From Hygrophila difformis (taxonomy: Eukaryota > Streptophyta > Magnoliopsida > Lamiales > Acanthaceae), in assembly GCA_030278955.1 (NCBI GenBank), contig JAOANR010000014.1, positions 30,083,453-30,147,452 on the forward strand: 64,000 bases of DNA, in the 5' to 3' direction. Positions 1 through 11,769 of this stretch are shown piece after piece (within the stretch, counting starts at the first letter, position 1; each line of letters opens with the position of its first letter). The translations under genes were made by a program, and so were the position numbers. Below the pieces are notes generated by a model. That model made no database searches and was not told the DNA's origin. It worked only from the letters and a program-made list of their open reading frames with translations.

Positions 1-237
1 TCGGATCTATATTTAATATTGGCCTCGAATTCTCGAGTCCACTGGCGTCGGGTTTCCGTGTACCATTTTATTTGATTAAATTATTTTTGGTTTTACGGGT
101 ATTGGAAATTTAATTCCTTCTTAAATTAAATTCCATTTCTTATTTTCTTATCTAAGTACTATGTTTATTTATTTATTATATTTATTTATTGTTTATTTAT
201 TTATTTATTTTATGCTGCAAAATTCTCGGGTATTACA
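1..237 (-). repeat. E1 3' LTR, terminal fragment
   Basis: The last 237 bp (plus-strand direction) of the 3' LTR, ending in GGGTATTACA. It aligns closely with 19347-19583, the same end of the 5' LTR. The AT-rich stretch with repeated TTTA/ATTT units around 160-215 is shared with the other LTRs in this window. Confidence 0.93.
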
Positions 238-478
238 GTCAACCCTCCTTACGAATCAACTTCGTCCTCGAAGTTGTGTTTCGGCTTTTCTTGTGTTAAG
301 AACGAATCCTTTTGTTTATTTTATTATTTTGTGATTGAACTTAGAATTAAAACTTCTAAATTGCCTACGTACCCTGTGAAGGGATCAAGCCATGACGTAG
401 TTCAAAACAGTTTGAATTTGTTTGTTTATTTCGGACCAATTTACACGGTGTGACATCCTCTCCCCTTTAAGCTTACAG
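238..478 (-). other. E1 polypurine tract and post-pol untranslated region
   Basis: Read on the minus strand, the purine-rich stretch opposite 238-252 (CGTAAGGAGGGTTGAC) lies directly before the LTR start and is the plus-strand priming site. Next to it is the block around AACTTCGAGGACGAAGTT, common to E2-E5. No coding capacity is seen. Confidence 0.8.
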
Positions 479-529
479 TTATGTCCCCATAACTGTGGTG
501 CTGTCGATTTGGAATAGGGTCGGGTAGCA
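479..529 (-). pseudogene. E1 pol remnant: extreme C-terminus of integrase/chromodomain ORF
   Basis: About 16 codons ending in VMGT and a stop at 479-481 match the last residues of the pol ORFs of E2-E5. Beyond about 530 the match stops and gag sequence begins within roughly 20 bp. Everything between the gag zinc knuckle and the pol terminus has therefore been lost in one or more deletions. Confidence 0.8.
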
Positions 530-546
530 TTGTATATCATCATTTC

Positions 547-1674
547 TCACTGAGCTGGCAAGTCTGCTTGGTCAAAATCATTCCATCGTCCTACAGCTCT
601 TCCTTGATCTCCTTGTTGAGGGTTTACCAAATCTACTCTCTTCTCAATCATCTCCTCACGAACATTACATTCTCTAATCATGTGGTCTTTCCCACCACAT
701 CTATAACAAGTCCCGCGCCTTGGGCATTCGCGCACCAGATGGGCTTAGTGGCACTGCGGGCAACGTGGTACGTTTGTACGATGTATGCCATTTCTCCCAT
801 TATTGGAATTTTTATTCTCGTTCTTCTTTGGCTCCTTGGACCTATCTTGTCCACTGTTATGACTCCGATTCTTCTTCTCAAATCCTTGTGAGTCCTTGCT
901 TGACTCCCCGTTTTCTTTACGCTTCAGTTGCTGGACTCGATCAATTGCTACAGCGCGGTCATATACCATCTGCAGGTTCGTGAATTGTCCTACTGCAAGT
1001 ATCTCTCGGATACTAAGGTTCAGACCCATCTCGAACTTCTGAGCCTTGTCAGAGTCGGTTGGTACTATCCTCGTAGCAAATCGTACCAATTCTTTGAACC
1101 GGGTGTAATACTCCCGCACCGTCTGTCCCCCTGGTTTTAGTGATAAAAACTCTTCGTACATTGCCGCCTTGGTGCTCATGGGGTAGAATCGGTCCCTTAG
1201 ATCCTCCTAAAGTTTATTCCACGAATAAGCTTCTTCAACTTCCTCTAAATTCCTCTGGAGGTTTTGCCACCACTCATCGGCTTCGCCTCCCAAGTAGTAG
1301 GTCGTTACACGGATCTCCTTCTCCTCAGGGCATTTGATAGCATGCAAGAGCTTATCAAATGTACGGATCCACCCTTCCAACTTGGCCGGATCCTCTTGGC
1401 CGTCATAATGGGGTGGGTTGTAGGGGTTTACTAACGCCAAGTAGTTGACTCGGGCTACTGGCGGAGGTACTGTTTGTTGTGCCCTATGCACCTCGGCTTT
1501 TCCTAATGCTACAAGTACTTCCTCCACAGTCCTTAGACGTTCTTCCATGTTGTTGGGTGCAGGAGGTACTCCTTCTCCTCGGTTTTGAGGGGTCTCATTG
1601 GTATTGGCCACGTTGGGGAGGTTAGCGTCAGTGCCGTTTGGACTTACCTTTGTTGGTTTTCTCCTAGGTGCCAT
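547..1674 (-). pseudogene. E1 gag (retrotransposon capsid and nucleocapsid), broken
   Basis: Starts at ATG 1674 (MAPRRKP...), like the gag of E2 and E3. It contains the capsid region typical of Ty3/gypsy gag (YYLGGEADEWW, then FYPMSTKAAMYEEFLSL and EYYTRFKELVRFA) and a CCHC zinc knuckle CYRCGGKDHMIREC near 680-720. All pieces are in one frame, interrupted by TAG at 1207-1209 and TAA at 745-747. The frame ends at 547-549, just after the linker that leads into protease in E2 and E3. Gag would form the virus-like particle and bind element RNA. This copy cannot make a full protein. Confidence 0.9.
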
Positions 1675-2422
1675 TCTCCGTTATAACGTATATAGGTTAG
1701 CTTATCAGAGTTTAGATAGATCGCTTGAACAAGACGTTTCGTGAATTTCTAATTTCGAATTTTTGGATTTGTTGTTCGGGAAACCAAACAAGATTTTTGG
1801 AATAAAGTGTGTTTTAATTAGAAACTTGATTTTTATTGTTCAACATAACGAAATTTTTTCGTATGAGGGTAGGAGTGGCAATGGCCGAGGATTGTTATAC
1901 TTAATCGTGCGCTTAGATAAACGCGATCTAGAACTAAGGCAGGATCAGTCTCCAGTTAGTGTTCCTAATTTGATGTCAAGCGTCTAAGTCATCTAGTGCA
2001 AGCAAAAGGTCTAAGTTAGAACATATCGCTTCTAGGTTCTCTAAGGTATAGAAAAAAAGTGGTACGCACATGCAGATGATGATCCCCCCCCCCCCCCAAA
2101 AAAAAAAAATAATTCACGCACTATATATACATTTTCTAATTTCTATGGGTTTTAAAAATAAGAATTTATCCAATGGATTTAATGCTTTAAAAAGTTAAAA
2201 TAATAGTTAAAATTCTTGGACCTCTATATTGGGTCAAAAATAATTAACATTTGGGCTCAAAAATATTTGGGCTAAAGATAATTTGGGCTAGGGAATTTTA
2301 AAAATAATAATTTGGGCTTCTATAATTATAATATAAACACAAATGGTTTAAAAATAATAGTAGTTTAAAAATAATAATAATCTAATAGTTTAAAAATAAT
2401 AATACTAATTTAAAAATAAGCC
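1675..2422 (-). other. E1 5' leader, ORF1 lost
   Basis: Untranslated region between primer site and gag. It resembles the E3 leader (for example GTGCAAGCAAAAGGTCTAAG near 1995-2015). At the position of the ORF1 start the frame reads ATG, one codon, stop, so no ORF1 product is possible. It holds a homopolymer run of about 14 C followed by about 13 A near 2083-2110. Confidence 0.7.
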
Positions 2423-2436
2423 GGGCTCTGATACCA
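2423..2436 (-). other. E1 primer binding site (initiator Met tRNA)
   Basis: On the minus strand this reads TGGTATCAGAGCCC, complementary to the 3' end of plant initiator Met tRNA, three bases after the LTR end (TGTTACA). Reverse transcription of the minus DNA strand starts here. Confidence 0.93.
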
Positions 2437-2439
2437 CTC

Positions 2440-3692
2440 TGTAACACCCCGATTTTTGGTCACCCAGGTCGGGATGTCACCGCCACACCTCCCTAGCAAG
2501 ACACGGTTTCTCCGAGCTTGCTAAAGAGATGCAAGGCTATGGTTTTTCAGAATTTAAAACATTCAAACAGCCCATTTATATATAATTTAAAAATAATGTA
2601 CCAAAGTTGCAGCGGAAAGTATTAGTTACATATGTATAATGCAGCGGAATTTAAAATTGGGCCAACATGGCCAAAATACGGGTTAAACAGGCCCGTTCAT
2701 GCAATTCATAAGAATAGAATAATAAAAGAAAATAATGTTTTCCCCAAATATCCCATGCATGCATATGATGATGAATATTCTTCATACTCTGTAGAAAAAG
2801 GGAAAACGTGGTTTGGTCAGCAAAACTTGCTGAGTAAGTTAACACATACATGATTGTGGGGTTTCAAAGTCTTTAATTAAATTTAAGGAAAACATGTGCA
2901 TACAAGACATGATTTAATTTTATCCATCTAATAATAATTTAATCGCATTCAACAACATGATAAAATAATGGCAAGACATAATTCAAAGGCATAATTAAAT
3001 AAGGAAAATATTCACGTATTTCAGGATTTCATTCTTCCACTTCTGTTCAATACGATATAGTATAGTTTGTTCTTGGGGAATCGAACCCGCAAGAATTTAA
3101 ACGCATCCTAGGGAATCGAACCCGTAAGAATCAACACACGTCCTGGGGAATCGAACCCGCAGGAATTGACACTCATCATGGGGAATTGAACCCGCAGGAA
3201 TCGACACACATCCTGGGGAATCGAACCCGCAGGAAAACATAAAACCTAGAGAATCGAACCCGCAAGATTTGACACGGACATCCTGGGGAATTGAACCCGT
3301 AGGGACACAGACGCCCTTGGGGAATCGAACCCGCAAGGTCAGAACAAGTTTCGCAAATTTCACAAGTTCTCAACATATAACTTCACTAGTCGCTGTTTTG
3401 CTCAAAAATTATTTAAAAATTCATTTTAAGTCGGAAGATTCTGAAATTTTACCGGTGACTCGAAAACACAGAGACGAACAAGTTTTGTGTTTTAACTTTT
3501 TCGATCCGAGTTAAGGAAACAAGTCAAAAACGTTGATTTCCATCAGGTTATTATTCTGTCCGAAACTACACAGCAATAGTTTCTAAATTTCAAAATCTAC
3601 CATAGCAAACGAACTCCAAATTTGATGAACTATTACAAGCTCCTTCCTAACACGATTATCAATAACTTTCGTTTAGAACCCAAAGCCTAATT
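2440..3692 (-). repeat. E1 5' LTR, segment a
   Basis: Begins TGTAACACCCCGATTTTTGG after the primer site. It shares the LTR body blocks seen throughout the window (GCAGCGGAA, GGCCAACATGGCCAAAA, TGCTGAGTAAGTTAA). It is cut at 3692 by E2, with TAATT (3688-3692) repeated at 15576-15580. Confidence 0.92.
3077..3331 (-). repeat. Minisatellite in E1 LTR, about 35 bp x 8, B-box-like core
   Basis: Eight repeats with spacing 33-36 bp. Five carry an exact GGAATCGAACC (3077, 3112, 3147, 3217, 3321); the others differ by one base (3182, 3250, 3287). On the minus strand the core reads GGTTCGATTCC, which fits the consensus of the RNA polymerase III B box and tRNA T arm. No tRNA fold surrounds it. Confidence 0.85.
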
Positions 3693-6189
3693 TGTAACAC
3701 CCCGGATTTGATAACCCAGGCCGGGATGTCACCGCCACATCTCTCTAGCAAGACACGGATTCTCCGAGCTTGCCAAAGAGATGCAAGGCTACAGGTATTG
3801 CAAAAAGATTTAAAAACAAGTCCGGAATCTATTTAAAAATAATAATAATAAGTATCATCCACACATATAGTAGTAGTAATAATATATCGCAGTGGAAAAA
3901 TATAAAGTGGGCCGACATGGCCAAAACTCGGGATTTACATGCCCGTTATGCAAGTATCATAAAAAGCAATAAAACAATGTTTAATAATTCCATCCCCCAA
4001 ATGCACATGCTATGCATAACTCCGTACTTTGAAAAGGAAAGAGAAAAACAACAATTTTTATCAGTATATAAAATACTGAGTAAGTCGATCCTAACATAGC
4101 AATAAAGGGATTTAATTAGATAGTTAAAATTTCACTCCTAAACATGCATTTACAAATTTTAAAGGAAACAATATTTAAATCGTGTACTTGAACATGCATT
4201 TAAACCACAATAACAATCTAGTCATGATATGGGATTTAAAGACTTAATTAAAATGCGTAATTTAAAGACATGCATAAATAAATAAATACTTAAAAATATT
4301 AAATGTTTTATTTCCCCGTTACGTAACCATTTCTCAGTATGTTGTATAGCCGGTGATCCGGCGGCCGCAGCCGTTTCGTAAGTATCTCGTTTAGCCGGTG
4401 ATCCGGCGGCCGCAGCCGTATCTGCCATACCCAGTACCACTCCGGAGCCTCGGGAAATCCATACGGACAACCCGAGAGAGTAGGCCATGTATCTCCCGCC
4501 GATTGGCGTAATATCTCTTCAAATTCTCTCGTCCATTATAGGCCCGAAGAGAAAGGCTAGAGGGGCACCCTGCAGAGCACTCACCCTCCACCAAAGTATC
4601 TCATGTATCGTTTAGATTTAATGTACCGGGGTTTTTCAAAAGTATAGATGTATCGTATTTCAAATCTTTGATCGTTCGTTTCGAAATTTCAAAATCCTTC
4701 GATTTAAAAGTATCTTGGCGTCACAGTTTACGCCTTTTCACTTTAAAAATTCGGTTTTGGTCCGAAAAATCTGAAAATTTCACAGTTTATGCAAAACACC
4801 CTAACGAACAACTTTCATGTTTATCTTCTCGAAATAAGTTGAGGAAACATGTCAAAAATTGAGTTTAATGCGGAAACAGTTTACTGTCCCAAAACAGATT
4901 TGTCACAGTTCGGAAAATTGGCTTTTTGACAAATCAAACGGAGTCCAAAAATTCTGAAATTTTAACCACATGTACTAGACATGATTATCTACAACTTTCA
5001 TTTAGATTGTAAAGATCAAATCGGACTACAAAATATAGAAACAAACTCACTAAGTTCGGACATGTTCATAGGCAGATTTCAAGCACATTTTGTCAAACAG
5101 TTTCTTTTCGATGCGATTTAAAATAGCAAACGTTAACGAAAATGTCTGAAATTTTTACACAACCTAGATTTATGTGTTAGGATTAAAAGTCTAGTTTTGA
5201 GTTTCTCGGATTGAATCCTCGAAATGTGAGTGTTAGGCCGATTTCAGAAACTGCGCAAGTTGGGGTTTTTAATTTCGATTTTTACGTTTCGTTACATTAC
5301 GACTATACCGGACGCCCCTAAATCACCCGTATTGATATGGAAGGCTCAACTTACAGTGATAGGGAGTTTTGGTCGTCCTAAGGTCGCTGGCTCGTCTAAA
5401 TTTGCTACGAACGGATCTCCTCAACGTCAAGCTTCCGACTTTGGCCACGATTTCAAATCGGACGAAGAAATCCAATGTTAGATCGAGTTTTCGGGTTCAA
5501 AAACTTAAATGGAAATCTATGAACGACTTACCACAGTTTAGAACACTAGGGATCTTGTATTCCACGCCTCCTCCGTCGGTTTTCGTCGCCGGGAAGTGAT
5601 CGGAAAGTCGTCGCGAAGTCGCCGGAAGGTGTTTTGGCTTTGGAGAGAGTTTGGGAGAGTGGACGGAGATTTGTGACTGATGAAAAGGGTGGGGAGACAA
5701 CCCTAGGTCGACCTTATTGACCTTCCCCCGTCCAAAATCCACTTTTCAAAGTCGGGGGTCGAAATATGGCAAGAAATCGCCGAAAACGCGCAACTTGTCA
5801 AAACCTGTGGAGCCATGCTGGGTTGGCGCGCCTTTTGGCCAAACCCCGCCCGGCCAGCGCGCGGCCCCCGCCCGGACTGCGGTCCGGGCGGGTTCGTGCG
5901 ATCCGATCCGTCGGGTCTTTTTCTCCTCTCTTTCGGACTTCTATCCTTCCACGTTTTCGCGCTCGATTTTTCGGGTCATTTTCGGATTATGCTTCTCCTC
6001 ATAAATTTATTCCGTCTCAATTCGATTTCATGCTTGAAATCTTAAGACCGTCGGTCTTGGTCCGTCGGGTTCTAATTCGTCGTCCATTGACTTCCGTGCA
6101 TTTCCGCGTCTACGGGTTCTTGGAAACAAAACCTTCTCTCCTATTGGATTAATTCCTATTTTTATATTCTAAAATTTATGGGTATTACA
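3693..6189 (-). repeat. E2 3' LTR (2,497 bp)
   Basis: Nearly identical to 13120-15575. It is 41 bp longer, largely because a 45-bp unit carrying GCCGGTGATCCGGC plus GCGGCCGC occurs twice (starting 4348 and 4393) and only once in the other LTR. I find no TATTTATA promoter motif in this subfamily. Confidence 0.95.
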
Positions 6190-6473
6190 GTCTACCCCCC
6201 TTAAGAACCAACTTCATCCTCGAAGTTGCACTTCATCCTCTCGCGAGTTCGGGAATTGTTTGATTAAGCGATTGTATTATTGTGTGTCGTTGTTTGTTAT
6301 TATTTGACTGAACCCAGAATTGAAATTTCCGAGTTGCCTACGTACCCCGTGAAGGGATCAAGTCATTACGTAGTTCAAAACAATTTGAATTTGTTTAATT
6401 GGGGTACAAAGTATTCGTACAAAGTATCCGGAAATATCCGGGTTGTCACATCCTCCCCCTCTTAAGATTACAG
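6190..6473 (-). other. E2 polypurine tract and post-pol region
   Basis: The minus strand reads CTTAAGGGGGGTAGAC directly before the LTR, a good polypurine tract. The remainder, up to the pol stop, is untranslated. It contains the GTACGTAGGCAAC and ACTACGTAATGACTTG blocks also present in E1, E3, E4 and E5. Confidence 0.82.
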
Positions 6474-9400
6474 TTATGTCCCCATAACTGTTGTTGCATT
6501 GTCTTGGAATAGGGTTGGGTAACGATCCTTCATGTCTGCCTCTAGCTCCCACGTTGCCGTCTCGGCTTCGTGGTTAGACCAAAGAACCTTAACCATCCTC
6601 ACGGTCTTATTTCGTGTTACCCTCTCCTTCTTGTCGAGTATTCGCACCGGAATTTCTTCGTAGCTTAAGTCATCGTCCAGCTCAATTTCCTCCGGTTGGA
6701 GTACGTGGGTCGGATCATGGACGTATTTCTTCAGTTGTGAGATGTGGAACACGTCGTGGACACGAGCAAATTGTGGCGGTAATGCTAGTCGGTATGCAAG
6801 ATTCCCCACTCTTTCTAGGATCTCGTATGGTTCTATGTACCGTGGGCTCAATTTTCCCCGCTTGCCAAAGCGCATCACACCCTTCATCGGTGATACCTTT
6901 AACATGACCTTATCGCCTATTTGGAATTCCAAATCTTGCCGTCTCACGTCGGCATAGCTCTTTTGCCGGTCTTGCGCGACTCTCATCTTTCCTTGGATTA
7001 TTTTGACTTATTGAGCCATGTCCTCAACAAGTTGCGGTCCAATTACCATAGTCCTCTCGCCCTCTTCCCAGCTCAATGGGCTTCGGCATTTTCGTTCATA
7101 TAGTGCCTCGAAGGGTGCCATGCCAATGCTAGCATGGTAGCTGTTGTTGTAGGAAAATTCGATCAAGGGTAAGTGATTTTCCCAACTTCCTTTAAACTCT
7201 AATACGCATGCCCTCAGCATGTCTTCCAAAGTTTAGATCGTTCTTTCCGTTTGTCCATCCGTCATGAGATGGAACGCGGTACTCATCTTTATCTTCGTAC
7301 CGAGGGCTTCTTGTAGTTTTGTCCAAAAATGTGAGACGAATCTACTGTCTCTGTCCGAGATGATGTCATGTGGTACTCCATGTCGTCGTACCACGGTGTC
7401 GACATATGCCCTTGCCAATTGGTCCATGGACCAGGTATCCTTCATAGGGATAAATATGGCAGCTTTTGTCAACCTATCCACGATCACCCGGATTTTATTC
7501 ATCCCCTTCGGTGAACGTGGTAGTCCCGAAACGAAATCCATCGAAATGCTATCCCATTTCCAACTTGGGATTTCCAATGGTTGCATTAATCCTAGGGGTT
7601 TCTGTCGTACGGCCTTGACCTTCTGGCAGGTAAGGCATCTTGCCACAAACTCGGCTATTTCTCTCTTCATGTTCGGCCACCAATAGTTCTTCTTTATGTC
7701 TTTGTATAGCTTCTCGCCTCCGGGATGGACCGAGTATGGGGTATTATGGCCTTCCTCCATTACTTTTTGCTTCAGGTCCTCGCATTTTCGCGGTATGCAC
7801 CACCTTCCCTTGAAGCGGATGCTTCCGTCCTCATGAATTTTAAAATCCATTGCCTTTCCTTCAGCAATGCTCTTCCTAATTTCCTCCAGCTTTTCATCAC
7901 CCTGTTGTGCTAGTCGTATCTCATCGAGTATGGTAGATCCTACTACCATCGTGTTGACGACCTCACTTACTTCGCCAGAGTGTACCAACTCCAGACTTAA
8001 TTTTGCCAAGTCTCTGTACAACTCGGCCGGTACCACAAGTGAATTCACCACGTGTTGAGTCTTTCGACTCAAGGCATCGGCCACCACGTTGGCTTTTCCT
8101 TCGTGATACGCGATCTCCAGGTCGTAATCCTTAATCAACTCCAACCATCTCCTTTGCTTCAAATTCAGCTCTTTTTGCGTGAATATATACTTGAGGCTCT
8201 TATGGTCGGTGAACATCCGACACTTTCGCCCATAGAGGTAGTGCCTCCATATCTTTAGAGCGAACACGACTGCGGCTAGCTCCAAGTCATGCGTCGGATA
8301 GTTCTCTTCGTGTGGCTTTAGTTGACGTGATGCGTATGCTATAACCCTTTGATCTTGCATTAGCACGCATCCCAATCCTTCCTTCGAGGCGTCGCTGTAC
8401 ACCTCAAAGTCTCCATCCTCCGATGGTAATGCCAACACCGGCGCTGTAGTAAGCCGTTTCTTCAATTCTTGGAATGCGGAGTCACACTCAATGGTTCAGT
8501 CGTATTTCACCCCTTTCTTTAACAGCTGTGTCAATGGGCGAGCGATCCTTGAGAAATCCTTTACAAACCTTCGGTAGTACCCTCCCAGAAATGCCACTTC
8601 TTTTAGCCAGAAGTCGCATTTGGACAGCTTGCCATACAGCTGATTTGCTCGTAAGATCCCTAACACTTTGTGTAAGTGTTCGGAATGCTCTTCTTCGCTT
8701 TTCGAGTAGATCAGGATGTCATCTATGAACACCACTACGCATTGATCCAATAATTCTCGAAACACGTTGTTCATGCGATTCATGAACATCACTGGGGCGT
8801 TCGTCAGCCCGAATGATAGCACCGTGAATTCGTAGTGCCCGTAGCGAGTTCTGAATGCCGTCTTTGGGATATCCTTTTCGGCGATCCTTAACTGGTGATA
8901 TACAGATCGTAGGTCGATCTTTGAAAATACTAAAGCTCCCTTCAGTTGGTCGAACAAATCCTCGATTCTGGGCAACGGGTACTTGTTCTTGACCGTGACT
9001 TGGTTAAGTCCTCTATAATCGATGCATAGTCGTAGACCTCCATCTTTCTTCTTAACGAATAAGACCGGGGCCCCCCATGGGGACGTGCTCGGCCTTATGT
9101 AGCCCTTCTCTAGCAACTCCTCGAGTTGTTCCTTTAGCTCCTTCATTTCTAGCGGCGCCATACGGTAAGGAGCCTTTGAGACAGGCTCCGTTCCTGGGAT
9201 AAGATCTATGGTGAATTCCAGATCTCTCTCAGGCGGCATGCCGGGAACGTCTTCCGGGAATACATCCGGGTATTCTCTCACCACCGGAATGTTATCCACC
9301 TTGACCTCTTCGGCCTCAAGGTTATGAATGTAGCATGCATATAACGCGTAACCCTTACGCATTAAGCTACATAGCTTCATGGCGTTAACTATCTTGGTAG

Positions 9401-9554
9401 ACTTCTTAGGGGGTTGGGAGTAAAAGATGACTCTCCTTCCCCTACTCTTTGACAACGTGATCTTTTGTTTTTGGCAATCGATCACGGCTTTATATTGGGT
9501 TAGCCAATCCATCCCTAGTATGACGTCAAAATCCTGTAGTTCGAATTCTACCAA
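6474..9554 (-). pseudogene. E2 pol: reverse transcriptase, RNase H, integrase, chromodomain-like tail (broken)
   Basis: One reading frame, interrupted by TGA 8496-8498 (a Trp codon in relatives), TAA 7233-7235 and TAA 7008-7010 (Gln codons in relatives). [14 protein letters not shown], catalytic FIDDILIYS at about 8712-8729. About 35 residues after AFLG are deleted in frame, and a usual Gly in LRSGYHQL is Val. RNase [27 protein letters not shown]. Integrase: zinc region ending CLTCQKVK, then [15 protein letters not shown] and TDGQTER for the D,D,E triad. The C-terminus (VRILDKKER...KVLWSNHE...ATWE) is chromodomain-like, as in Tekay chromoviruses. A frameshift near 9574 separates it from protease. 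Confidence 0.94.
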
Positions 9555-9568
9555 GTTCGCGAAAAACT

Positions 9569-10039
9569 CTACGTTCTTATAACTATCGGAATTCTGTTAT
9601 ATCGCTTAGAGCATGATACTACCTCTCCCGATGGAAGTTGAATCCCTAAGTTAATCAATTCGCACTTAGGTAGATCTAGTTTAGGTAAGACTTTAGATGA
9701 TATTATCGAACAACTAGCTCCTGAGTCAAACAGAACTCTAAGAGGTGTACTTAAGACATGGAACGTACCTCCCATTACGTCCCCCTGCATAGGCACATCT
9801 GCCTCATTGATGACATTCAATCGCCCCATTAGACGTCCCGGGTTGCCTTGCTGATCCCGGTTCGGGTTCTGATTCTGTTGCTGATTTGGATTCTGTGGGG
9901 GACGTTGATTTTGATTGAGATTCTGGTTTTGAGGGGGTCTATACCCCTGGTTGTTTCCATTCCGTCCATCCTGGTTGCGAGGCTGAGTAGGCCCCGTGCC
10001 TAAGTCCTCCCTCTTGGTGATGTTTTCCAGTCGAGTGCG
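9569..10039 (-). pseudogene. E2 aspartic protease region, broken
   Basis: After a Gln/Asn-rich linker comes VLFDSGASCSII; the catalytic Asp-Ser-Gly is at 9719-9727. This is the retroviral-type protease that would cut the gag-pol polyprotein. The frame runs from the zinc knuckle. Compared with E3, a single T is missing near 9574, which shifts the frame and separates protease from the rest of pol. Confidence 0.9.
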
Positions 10040-11082
10040 GCACTCGTTCGCCATGTGGCCGATGCGACCACACCTGTAGCAGGCGCCCTGTTGGGGGCAC
10101 CCTCTGGCCAAATGAGGCCTGCCGCATCTCGGGCAAGGTGGTACCGGGTTACCCCGGAAAAAAGGGTTCTATCGTCATATCCTCTGTTGTTGTTTTGAGG
10201 GGGTCTGTTCAGATCTCCCCGAAAGTTGTTCCCTACAGCATTGTTACCGGAACGGTTGTCTCTACTCCTCTTATCATGTCCCTGAGATCCTCGACTGGGT
10301 TCTCCGCTCACTTTCCTTTTTAGTTGTTGCACCCTTGCAACAGCTACCGCACGATCATACACCGATTGCAGGTCTGGGTATGGGACGCCAGTGATCACCT
10401 CTCGTATAGTCAAGTTTAGCCCCATTTCAAATTTTTGTGCCTTCTCCGCATCTGTCGGCACGAGTCTTGGTGCGAAACGCACCAACTCCTTGAAACGGGT
10501 GTAGTATTCCTGGACCGTTTGCCCTCCTTGTTTCAGAGATAGGAACTCCTCGTACATGGCTGACTTTGTGCTCATGGGATAAAAGCGATCCCTGATCAGA
10601 CCCATGAATTCTTCCCAAGAATAGGGTTCCTCGTCCTCTGCTAACTTATCTTGCATGGCACGCCACCAGTCATCCGCCTCCCCTCCGAGATAGTACGATG
10701 CCACAGGCACCTTCTCGCCAGTTGGGCACTTTACCGCGTTTAGTAGCTTGTCGAATGTTCGGATCCATTCTTCAAGTTTAGCCGGGTCCTCTTCTCCGGC
10801 GTAGTTCGGCGGACGATATGAGTTCACCATAGCTAAGTAGTTAATGCGGGCCTCGGGTGGAGGTACCGCAGCGGCCTGGCCTTGGTTCACCTGCGCATTC
10901 CCTATCGCAATGAGAACCTCTTCTAGAGTGCGTAGGCGCGCGTCCATGTTGTTTGGCATAGGGTTTGCCGGCTCCTCTTGAGCGTGTACCCCTTCGCCGG
11001 GTATAGGCCTTTCTGGTTGCATAGGGGTTTCGTTGGTGTTTGGAGTAGTGGGCTGGGCGCGTGGTCTGCCTCTCGGTGCCAT
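10040..11082 (-). pseudogene. E2 gag, broken by a frameshift
   Basis: Starts at ATG 11082 (MAPRGRPRAQ). The capsid region contains EEDPAKLEEWIRTFDKLL, YYLGGEADDWW and YYTRFKELVRFAPRLVP. The CCHC knuckle CYRCGRIGHMANEC is at 10040-10081 but in another frame. The shift falls near a run of six A at about 10158-10163, so the capsid frame instead runs on to a stop at 10000. About 100 residues of basic and Gln/Asn-rich sequence surround the knuckle, as expected for nucleocapsid. Confidence 0.9.
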
Positions 11083-11769
11083 GCTGTCGCAAGAACAAGA
11101 GAGTTTAGATTCTTTTTGTTGGAGTATTATATAATGCTTATAAAATAATTTAATTAAATAAATGACGATATTAACAGGTATTAGTCTACTGGAACCTGTT
11201 AGTATAGGTTGTTGGGATTTAGCGTATCGTTTGTTGTTATTTGGGGTTGGTCCTACTTACTGTTTTGTTTTTGTTTTGTTTCGTTTTGTCTTGTTTTGTT
11301 TTGTTTTGCTTTTGCTTTTTTTTTCGTGAACAGTAACCTGTTCAGTTTTTTTTTTTTTTTTTGAGACCCTAGGGTGCAGGGTGTTGGGGTTTAGGGTTGG
11401 AGATACCCTTGTTCGATGATTATCTCCATATACTGTTTATATATATATATTTACATATTTAGGTTATTGATTAATACTTGTATTTTTGTTTAGTTGTTAT
11501 CTATAGGTCCTTGATTATTATTACCTTGTTCATTTGTTTGATCGGGTTTTAACAAGGTATTCGAAGAGAAATAATTTAATTAAAATGTAAGGAATACTTT
11601 AAATATACTTGTATAAAATAAATGCTTGTAGATTTATTACTCAAGAGAAAATTTTTCAGTTGATTACAAGCATTCGTAACAGGAATGAAATAGTAGTGCT
11701 GGTACTAGTTTGAAAGAAAAGGGGACATAGATAGTAGTGCATCAGTATGGGTCCCTAAGTCTAGGGTGG
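11083..11769 (-). other. E2 spacer between ORF1 and gag
   Basis: No ORF of note. Contains a (TTTTG)n-like microsatellite at about 11261-11315, a run of about 20 T near 11347-11362 and short AT tracts. It matches the position of the spacer in E3 (43833-44164) but is about twice as long. Confidence 0.7.

Noticed and set aside
3077..3331. tRNA genes or tRNA-derived SINE suggested by T-arm-like repeats
   Set aside because: No acceptor stem, D arm or anticodon arm around the cores; the pattern is a short tandem repeat inside an LTR.
3077..3331. CRISPR-like regular repeats
   Set aside because: Spacers are themselves similar to each other, the context is a plant LTR, and there are no cas genes.
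5717..6152. Open frames of up to 128 codons in the GC-rich part of the E2 LTR (also 15019-15538)
   Set aside because: Several frames are open together, as expected in GC-rich sequence without stops, and there is no family resemblance.
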